From assembly GCA_021805725.1 (NCBI GenBank), contig JAJZEH010000050.1:1-10768 (forward strand): a DNA stretch of 10,768 nt. The letters are read 5' to 3'. The stretch is from Pseudomonadota bacterium (lineage in GTDB: Bacteria > Pseudomonadota > Gammaproteobacteria > Burkholderiales > Ferrovaceae). Under the pieces are notes generated by a model. The model saw nothing but the letters and a program-made list of their open reading frames with translations, searched no databases and was not told where the DNA came from. The position numbers and the translations under genes are program-made. Of this stretch, positions 5,421-10,768 are shown in pieces. Numbering within the stretch: the first letter of the stretch is position 1; every line of letters starts with the position of its first letter.

Positions 5421-6963
5421 AGGCCAAAAACAGGTAAGACAGGTGCCTGAAGTTGTCCAGGAAGGAGAGCATGGAGGCCTGTTGCTGTACAAAGGCATAG
5501 AGCGTGGCCTGCGCCTTGAGCAGCGCGTCGCCCACAGGCGTGCCCTGGGAAGAAATGGCTTGGGTCAGATCCTGAAGCATTTGTTGTGTTTTCAGGGAGA
5601 ACGCATCCACGTTGGTCACCAGCATGGTCTGGTGCCGCTGGGCTCCCTGGGTCAACCAGGTTTGCACCAGGGAAATGCCAAAGCTGCCACCCAAATTGCG
5701 TGACAGGTTGATGATGGCAGAGGCATTGCTACTCTTGACCATGGGCATATCGGCAAATGCAGCCGTATTGATGGGGATGAAAAGAAAGCCCAGCCCCACA
5801 CCCTGAAGAATACGCAGTGACGCAAGCGACCAGTAATCCGCCTGCAAATCGAGTTGCGACATCCCATACAGCGCCAGCGCATTGCACAGAATGCCAAAGG
5901 TAATCATGTGACGTACATCCACCCGGCTGACCATCATTCCGATCAGTGGCATGAAGCAGAGCACCGCAACCCCCCCTGGCGAGAGCACCATGCCGGCTTC
6001 GGTGGCAGAGTAGCCCATCAGGGTCTGTACAAACAGCGGCAGCAATACCGTGCTGCCAAAGAGGATGAAACCCAGCATGAAAATGAGGATGTTGCTGACC
6101 AGGAAATTGCGCTGACCCAGCAGACGTATATCCACCATCGGGTCACGTTGACGCAGCTCCCAGAAGGGCAGCACCAGCAGCGCAACACCCGCAATCAGCG
6201 CCATCACAAGGATGAAATGCGAGTCAAACCAGTCTTCCTGCTGCCCCTTGTCTAGAACAATCTGCAAACAGCCAAAACCGAGGGAGAGCAGGGCAAAACC
6301 GATGTAGTCGATCCTGAAGCCGCGCGCCAGGAGGTCGCTGCGTTGCCGTGAGAAATGGGGGGGATCATAAACGAGGCGTGTGGTGAGGTACAGCGAGAGT
6401 ACGCCCACGGGGACATTGATCAGAAAGATCCAGCGCCACGTGAACGTATCGGTGATCCAGCCGCCAATGGTGGGACCGATGGCGGGAGCCAGCACAGTGG
6501 TGATGCCATATACGGCAAACGCCATGCCCCGTTTGGCAGGTGGAAAGGTATCTGCCAGAATGGCTTGGGAGCAGGGCTGCAGCCCTCCTCCCCCAATGCC
6601 CTGCAGGGTGCGAAACAGAATCAGCATGGGCAGGTTGGGTGCAATGCCGCACAGCAAGGAACTGGCCGTGAAGAGGGCCACACAGAGCATGTAAAAGCGC
6701 CGACGCCCCATCAGGCTGGATAGCCAGCCGCTGATGGGCAACACGATGGCATTGGCCACGAGATAGGAGGTTAGCACCCAGGTGGATTCATCCTGTCCGG
6801 CCGACAGATCACCCGCGATGTGACGCAACGACACGTTTGCAATGGAGATATCCAGCACTTCCATGAAGGTGGTCAGGGCCACCGTAATGGCGATGAACCA
6901 GGGATTAAGCAATGTGCCGTTCTGGTCGCGAGGTGCGAAGGCGCTGCTCGACGTGGCATTCAT
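5374..6963 (-). CDS. emrB: EmrB/QacA-type multidrug exporter, DHA2 family, 14 TM
   Basis: This 529-residue inner-membrane protein is a major-facilitator drug:proton antiporter. TM1 carries the acidic motif FMEVLDISIANVSL (E35, D38). The TM2-TM3 loop has a motif A-like GWLSSLMGRRRFYM, and the fifth-helix antiporter motif C appears as LAPAIGPTIGGWI. Length and hydrophobic pattern fit the 14-helix DHA2 group to which E. coli EmrB belongs (512 residues). It follows an emrA-like gene by 8 bases and completes a tripartite pump with the upstream outer-membrane protein. No clear ribosome site precedes the ATG at 6963 (the upstream bases are AGCTTTCCCC), so translation may depend on coupling to emrA. 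Its last 47 bases overlap the convergent oxyR. Substrates cannot be predicted. Confidence 0.93.
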   Translation of the reverse strand: MNATSSSAFAPRDQNGTLLNPWFIAITVALTTFMEVLDISIANVSLRHIAGDLSAGQDESTWVLTSYLVANAIVLPISGWLSSLMGRRRFYMLCVALFTASSLLCGIAPNLPMLILFRTLQGIGGGGLQPCSQAILADTFPPAKRGMAFAVYGITTVLAPAIGPTIGGWITDTFTWRWIFLINVPVGVLSLYLTTRLVYDPPHFSRQRSDLLARGFRIDYIGFALLSLGFGCLQIVLDKGQQEDWFDSHFILVMALIAGVALLVLPFWELRQRDPMVDIRLLGQRNFLVSNILIFMLGFILFGSTVLLPLFVQTLMGYSATEAGMVLSPGGVAVLCFMPLIGMMVSRVDVRHMITFGILCNALALYGMSQLDLQADYWSLASLRILQGVGLGFLFIPINTAAFADMPMVKSSNASAIINLSRNLGGSFGISLVQTWLTQGAQRHQTMLVTNVDAFSLKTQQMLQDLTQAISSQGTPVGDALLKAQATLYAFVQQQASMLSFLDNFRHLSYLFLAFIPLVYLMKPSVKHH

Positions 6964-6971
6964 GGGGAAAG

Positions 6972-8150
6972 CTACTGAACCTTGTCCGTCAGGTGAACCT
7001 TGGGTTCCACCGACATGCCGGGAGCAAGTTTCAAAAGTTCTTCCGGTTTTTCGTCAAAAACAATCTTGACCGGCACGCGCTGTACCACCTTGACATAGTT
7101 GCCGCTGGCATTTTCCGGTGGTAACAGGCTGAAGCGGGCTCCTGTACCGGCTTGCAAGCTATCCACATGGGCCTTGAACACCCTGCCCGGATAGGCATCC
7201 ACCGTGACGTCCACTGCCTGGCCCGGACGCATGCGACGCAACTGGGTCTCCTTGAAATTGGCCACGACCCAGGGACTGCCATACACCAACGCCACGATGG
7301 CAGGTCCGGGTTGAATCAGCTGACCCAAATAAAAGGATTTGCGCGTCACCCTGCCTTCCACCGGCGCCACCAGGCGCGTGTAGGACAAGTCCAGCATGGC
7401 CTGATCCAGCGCCGCACGGGCTTCCTCAACGGAGGCGTGCCCACTGGCGGCCTGCTCACGCTTCAAATCCACCTGGCGCGGCCCGGAATGCGTCTCGGCA
7501 AGTTTGGCCCGGGCCTGAAGCACCTGTGCTTCAGCAGCAGCGGCACCACGCCTGGCTGCTTCCCATTGGGCCTGTGCAGCGCGTTCTGCTGTGCTGGCCT
7601 GCTCCAGCCGTTGCTTCGAGATCTCGTCCTTCTTGTACAGCGCTTCATAGCGTTGCAAGTCTGCATGCGTCAGTTGTGCCTGGGCCTCCGCAGCGCTGGC
7701 TTGTGCGCTGGCTTGCGCACTGCTGGCCTGCGCCGCCTGCAGCGCGCTTGCGGCCTGCACAATCTGGGCCTTGCTGGTGGTTGTCACCACCGAAAGGTCT
7801 TGCTGCGCCGCCCCGTGCCGGGCCTGGGCCTCCGCCAGCAAGGCCTGTGCCTGCTTGACGCGCAGTTCATAATCGCGCGCATCGATTTCAGCCAGCACTT
7901 CGCCCGCCTTGACCCACTGGTTATCGTTTACCAGCACACGCGTCACATAGCCACCCACATGGGGACTGATCTGCACCACATTGGATTCAATGAAGGCATC
8001 ATCGGTTGTTTCCTGATTGCGCGTGACAAACCAGAGTAACAAGAAACCCGCCAGAACCAGACCGAGCACGGCCAGCGCAGCCTTGCGCATCCATGGACGA
8101 CTGGGGGTCGGAGTCGTGGGCGTGGGTTCGGGTGCGGGAATGTCACTCAT
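6972..8150 (-). CDS. emrA: EmrA/HlyD-type membrane fusion (adaptor) protein
   Basis: This 392-residue periplasmic adaptor links an EmrB-type pump to a TolC-type channel. A short Pro/Thr-rich cytoplasmic tail (1-18) and basic WMRK precede one membrane helix (about 23-43). TTDDAFIES then opens the first beta strand and lipoyl half-motif (VGGYVTRVLVNDNQWVKAG). Residues about 95-225 are a long alpha-helical hairpin very rich in Ala, Gln and Ser, which would contact the outer-membrane channel. The second lipoyl half and barrel follow (LVAPVEGRVTRKSF, VVANFKETQLRRMRPGQ, NYVKVVQRVPVKIVF). GGAG lies seven bases before the ATG at 8150. The TolC-like gene ends 17 bases upstream and emrB begins 8 bases downstream. 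Confidence 0.93.
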   Translation of the reverse strand: MSDIPAPEPTPTTPTPSRPWMRKAALAVLGLVLAGFLLLWFVTRNQETTDDAFIESNVVQISPHVGGYVTRVLVNDNQWVKAGEVLAEIDARDYELRVKQAQALLAEAQARHGAAQQDLSVVTTTSKAQIVQAASALQAAQASSAQASAQASAAEAQAQLTHADLQRYEALYKKDEISKQRLEQASTAERAAQAQWEAARRGAAAAEAQVLQARAKLAETHSGPRQVDLKREQAASGHASVEEARAALDQAMLDLSYTRLVAPVEGRVTRKSFYLGQLIQPGPAIVALVYGSPWVVANFKETQLRRMRPGQAVDVTVDAYPGRVFKAHVDSLQAGTGARFSLLPPENASGNYVKVVQRVPVKIVFDEKPEELLKLAPGMSVEPKVHLTDKVQ

Positions 8151-8167
8151 GCCATTGCTCCAGAATC

Positions 8168-9508
8168 TCAGGGTTGTCCATAATCCAGGCGTCCGACAGC
8201 CAGTTCGTAGTTGATCAACGCCATGTCATGAGCAGCCAGGGCGTCGATTCGGGCGCTTCGAGCGCTTGCCAGGGTTGCCTGGGCATCCACCACTTCCAGA
8301 TTATCCGCCACGCCGTTCTGGAAACGATCGCGGGCCTGCTCCAGAAGGCGCTCTGCCAGTGTCAGGCTGATTTCAGCAGTGGCCATCTGGTCAGCACTGG
8401 TTTCGATGGCGATCACTGCAAGGCGGACATCCTCCTCCACCTGCTGCAGGGTATCGCGTAATTGCAATTCCGCCTGACGCATTCTGCTTGCCGCAGCATC
8501 CTCTCGCGCGGTGATGGCCCCGCCTTCCATCAGGGGCATGGTGAGCTGAACACCAAAACTATAGGTACGATAGTCGTTGTGCGCCGGTGTCACGCCACTG
8601 GGCCCGATATCCCCGCCGACACTCAATGCGGGGTAGCTTGCCGCATTGGCGGCCTTACGCTCGGTGTCTCGTTGCGTCACGACCTGCTCCAGCGCCTGGA
8701 GTTCGGGGCGGCTGTGCAGCGCGGTGTCGATGGACTTGGGCAATGCCGGCACAGGGATGTCAGTTTCCTGCAGCACATCCGTCAACTCCAGAGCAACCGA
8801 CATGCTGATGCCCAGGGCCCGGTGCAGGCGCGTATCCGCCTCGCTGGCACTGCTGCGGGCCTGGCGCAACAACAGGGTATTGCGCGCCAGGACCGTCTGC
8901 GCCCTGACAACGTCCACGCCGGTGGCCAACCCCGCGGCCTGCTGGTCACGGGCTAATTGCAGGAGGCTCTGCGACAGGGCATGGTTGGCCAGCGCAGCTG
9001 TCACAGCCTGTTGCGCCCGCTGGGATTCAACATAGGACAACGCAGCGGCGCCTGCCATCTGCTGCGCCGTGGCGTCAGCGCGCAGGCGGGCAGCATCCAC
9101 GGCATGTCGCGATGCATCGAGCTCTCGCATTCTGGCAAGATCGAAAACACGCTGGGTAAACCGTACGCGTGCATCGAATGTGTCGAAGGGCCCAACCAAT
9201 GTGGGAAAACCGGGCAGGTTAAGGCCCATGGCCATGAGGTTTTCTGTCTGCCGGGTTTGGTAAGCCTTGAAATCCACAGCCGGACGGAAATTTGCCAGCG
9301 CCTCATCCGAGCGCGCCATGCTCTCCACGGTTTGTTCCCGTGCGCTCAATACGGAGACCTGATGTTCGACAGCCAGTGACTTGGCCTGTTTGAGTGAAAG
9401 GCGCAGGATCTCAGTGGGTGCGGCACCCTGGGGCGGCAACGCAGCGGCAAGGCTGCTGGCAAGGCCCGCCACCAGGGCCACACCGAATACGCGCACGCGC
9501 CATTTCAT
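8168..9508 (-). CDS. TolC-like outer-membrane efflux protein
   Basis: This 446-residue protein should form the trimeric outer-membrane channel of the EmrAB-type pump. It begins with a Sec signal peptide (basic MKWRVR, hydrophobic to about residue 24). There is no lipobox cysteine, so it is not an NodT-type lipoprotein. Two homologous outer-membrane efflux repeats follow, dominated by amphipathic helices. Examples are the Ala-rich stretch near ADATAQQMAGAAALSYVES in the first half and DNLEVVDAQATLASARSARI near the end of the second; the latter is a very typical C-terminal segment. Its ATG overlaps the panB stop as ATGA and has no evident ribosome site, so it is probably translated by coupling to panB. 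Placing the channel gene ahead of emrA and emrB is common in efflux operons. Confidence 0.92.
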   Translation of the reverse strand: MKWRVRVFGVALVAGLASSLAAALPPQGAAPTEILRLSLKQAKSLAVEHQVSVLSAREQTVESMARSDEALANFRPAVDFKAYQTRQTENLMAMGLNLPGFPTLVGPFDTFDARVRFTQRVFDLARMRELDASRHAVDAARLRADATAQQMAGAAALSYVESQRAQQAVTAALANHALSQSLLQLARDQQAAGLATGVDVVRAQTVLARNTLLLRQARSSASEADTRLHRALGISMSVALELTDVLQETDIPVPALPKSIDTALHSRPELQALEQVVTQRDTERKAANAASYPALSVGGDIGPSGVTPAHNDYRTYSFGVQLTMPLMEGGAITAREDAAASRMRQAELQLRDTLQQVEEDVRLAVIAIETSADQMATAEISLTLAERLLEQARDRFQNGVADNLEVVDAQATLASARSARIDALAAHDMALINYELAVGRLDYGQP

Positions 9509-10302
9509 GAGTTATAGCAATGTTCGGGGCCGGGAAACCGTCCCGCTTTGACTTCCGCAACATAGAGCTTGACAGCTTCCTCTATGGAGCCGGTTTCCTT
9601 GATGAAGGGGCGCGCGAAACGCGGTGGAATGTAGGCACCCAGTCCCAACATGTCGTAGATCACCAGTACCTGACCGCTGCAGCGGGGACTTGCACCGATG
9701 CCGATGGTGGGAATGGAGATGGCATCGCACAAGCGATCGGCCAGTGCGCGCGGAATGGCCTCCATCAGCAGCATGTTGGCGCCACCAGCTTCCAGCGCCT
9801 TGGCAGCTTCGATAATGCGCTCGGCAGCAACGCTGTCCCTTCCCTGGACCTTGAACCCACCCACCTGATGCACCGACTGCGGGGTCAATCCCACATGGGC
9901 GCACACCGGGATACCGCGACTCACCAAAAACTCTACCGTCGGCACCATTTCCTTGCCGCCCTCGATCTTGACCATCTGGGCCCCTGCCCGCATCAACTCC
10001 GTGGCATTGCGAAAGGTTTCCTGTGGCGTAATCTGCGAACTGCCAAACGGCATGTCGGCCAGGATGAACACCGAGCGGGAACCGCGTGCAACGCAGGCTG
10101 TGTGGTAGGCCACGTCGGCAATGCTGACGGGTAGCGGCGAATCATGTCCCTGCACGACCATGCCCAGGGAATCGCCCACCAGCAGCACTTCCACGCCCGC
10201 ATTTTCAAGGACATGGGCAAAACTTGAGTCGTAGCACGTGAGCATGGCGATTTTTTCGCCACGGGCATGCATGGCATGCAGGTCAATGATGGATTTACGC
10301 AT
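9505..10302 (-). CDS. panB: 3-methyl-2-oxobutanoate hydroxymethyltransferase
   Basis: PanB transfers a hydroxymethyl group from 5,10-methylene-tetrahydrofolate to 2-oxoisovalerate, making ketopantoate for pantothenate and coenzyme A. The 265-residue length is normal. Expected residues are in place: D44 in VGDSLG and D83 in ADMPFGS for metal binding, K112 and E114 in VKIEGG, H136 in CAHVGL, and the catalytic E181 in LMEAIP. The late motif reads GIGASPRCSGQVLV, with S209 where most family members have Asp (CDGQVLV). The ATG at 10302 is six bases after the stop of a molybdenum hydroxylase gene. Its stop codon overlaps the start of the TolC-like gene as ATGA. panC, the usual companion, is not adjacent. 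Cytoplasmic and biosynthetic, it is an unexpected member of an efflux operon. Confidence 0.97.
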   Translation of the reverse strand: MRKSIIDLHAMHARGEKIAMLTCYDSSFAHVLENAGVEVLLVGDSLGMVVQGHDSPLPVSIADVAYHTACVARGSRSVFILADMPFGSSQITPQETFRNATELMRAGAQMVKIEGGKEMVPTVEFLVSRGIPVCAHVGLTPQSVHQVGGFKVQGRDSVAAERIIEAAKALEAGGANMLLMEAIPRALADRLCDAISIPTIGIGASPRCSGQVLVIYDMLGLGAYIPPRFARPFIKETGSIEEAVKLYVAEVKAGRFPGPEHCYNS

Positions 10303-10308
10303 TGCGCA

Positions 10309-10768
10309 TCAGGCTCCAGTGAAGGCGTGTTCGGACAAGGGCAGGCGGTAGACGCGTTGCCCGGTCAGGGCAAACAGGGCATTGCAAACCGCCGGGGCGA
10401 TGGGCGGCGTTCCAGGCTCTCCCACCCCGCCGGGGGCCTCGCCCGAGGGCACCAAGTGAACCGACACCTGAGGCATTTCGTGCAGGCGCACCACAGGGTA
10501 ATCGTTGAAATTGGACTGGCGCGGACGCCCGTCTTCCAGGGTAATCTGCCCAAAAAGCGCAGCGCTGAGGCCGAAAACCATGGCGCCTTCCATTTGGGCC
10601 GCCACTGTATCCGGATTGATCACGGTACCAACGTCTGCCGCAATGACCACCCGGTGCACGCGTGGTTTGCCCTGCTGCAAGGACACTTCGGCCACCTCGG
10701 CAACGATGCTGCCGAAGGATTCCACGATGGCGATTCCCAATGCGTGTCCTTCCGGAAGGGGTTGTCCC
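10309..10768 (-). CDS. Molybdopterin-binding hydroxylase large subunit (IorB/aldehyde oxidase type), C-terminal part
   Basis: Only the last 152 codons are present; the reading frame stays open to the right edge, so the TTG at 10740 is not the real start. The fragment matches the C-terminal molybdopterin domain of xanthine dehydrogenase-family proteins, closest in style to isoquinoline 1-oxidoreductase beta subunits and membrane aldehyde dehydrogenases. Markers are [50 protein letters not shown] and [20 protein letters not shown]. The Glu of GVGEPG (codon 10417-10419) aligns with the family's catalytic base near the molybdenum. Such enzymes hydroxylate N-heterocycles or oxidise aldehydes, feeding electrons through a 2Fe-2S small subunit to respiratory cytochromes. 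panB starts six bases after the stop. The true substrate cannot be judged from this fragment. Confidence 0.88.
   Translation of the reverse strand, partial: GQPLPEGHALGIAIVESFGSIVAEVAEVSLQQGKPRVHRVVIAADVGTVINPDTVAAQMEGAMVFGLSAALFGQITLEDGRPRQSNFNDYPVVRLHEMPQVSVHLVPSGEAPGGVGEPGTPPIAPAVCNALFALTGQRVYRLPLSEHAFTGA

Noticed and set aside
7152..8039. 295-codon open frame on the plus strand opposite emrA
   Set aside because: Antisense shadow of the Ala/Gln-rich emrA coding sequence; the predicted protein is compositionally odd and matches nothing known.
10738..10740. TTG at 10740 as start of a small protein
   Set aside because: The frame is open to the window edge and the upstream residues continue the hydroxylase family sequence, so it is an internal codon of a truncated gene.

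Overview
The window looks like chromosomal DNA from a respiring, GC-rich proteobacterium, probably a betaproteobacterium. The grounds are protein character only: an OxyR with E. coli-like spacing, a peroxiredoxin-glutaredoxin fusion, EmrAB/TolC-type efflux and a periplasmic multiheme/NrfCD redox module. The species cannot be named from sequence alone. Coding density is very high; no intergenic stretch exceeds about 130 bases, and I see no RNA genes, insertion sequences or CRISPR.

Left part (1-2150, minus strand): an electron-transfer operon. It encodes a six-heme cytochrome c (four multiheme-type sites followed by two cytochrome c4-like domains), then a Tat-exported ferredoxin with four [4Fe-4S] clusters (NrfC/PsrB type), then the start of what is probably an NrfD/PsrC-type membrane subunit cut by the window edge. 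Together they would move electrons between the quinone pool and periplasmic c-type hemes. No catalytic (for example molybdenum) subunit is visible. An FNR/Anr-like box lies upstream with class II spacing to a possible -10 element.

Middle (2151-5420): a peroxide-defence locus. oxyR (plus) diverges from a prx-grx fusion gene (minus), which is followed 27 bases later by an NAD(P)-disulfide oxidoreductase of the dihydrolipoamide dehydrogenase family. The shared 117-base spacer holds a 37-base element matching the four-half-site layout of an OxyR operator. OxyR probably senses H2O2 and induces the fusion peroxidase. The flavoenzyme may supply its reducing power; its loss of the usual acidic NAD-binding residue hints at NADPH.

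Right part (5374-10768, minus strand): a tightly packed run in the order molybdenum hydroxylase large subunit (3' part only), panB, outer-membrane efflux protein, EmrA-like adaptor, EmrB-like 14-TM exporter. Spacings are 6 bases, a 4-base ATGA overlap, 17 bases and 8 bases, so these are probably co-transcribed. The exporter gene and oxyR converge and overlap by 47 coding bases, leaving no room for an intergenic terminator.
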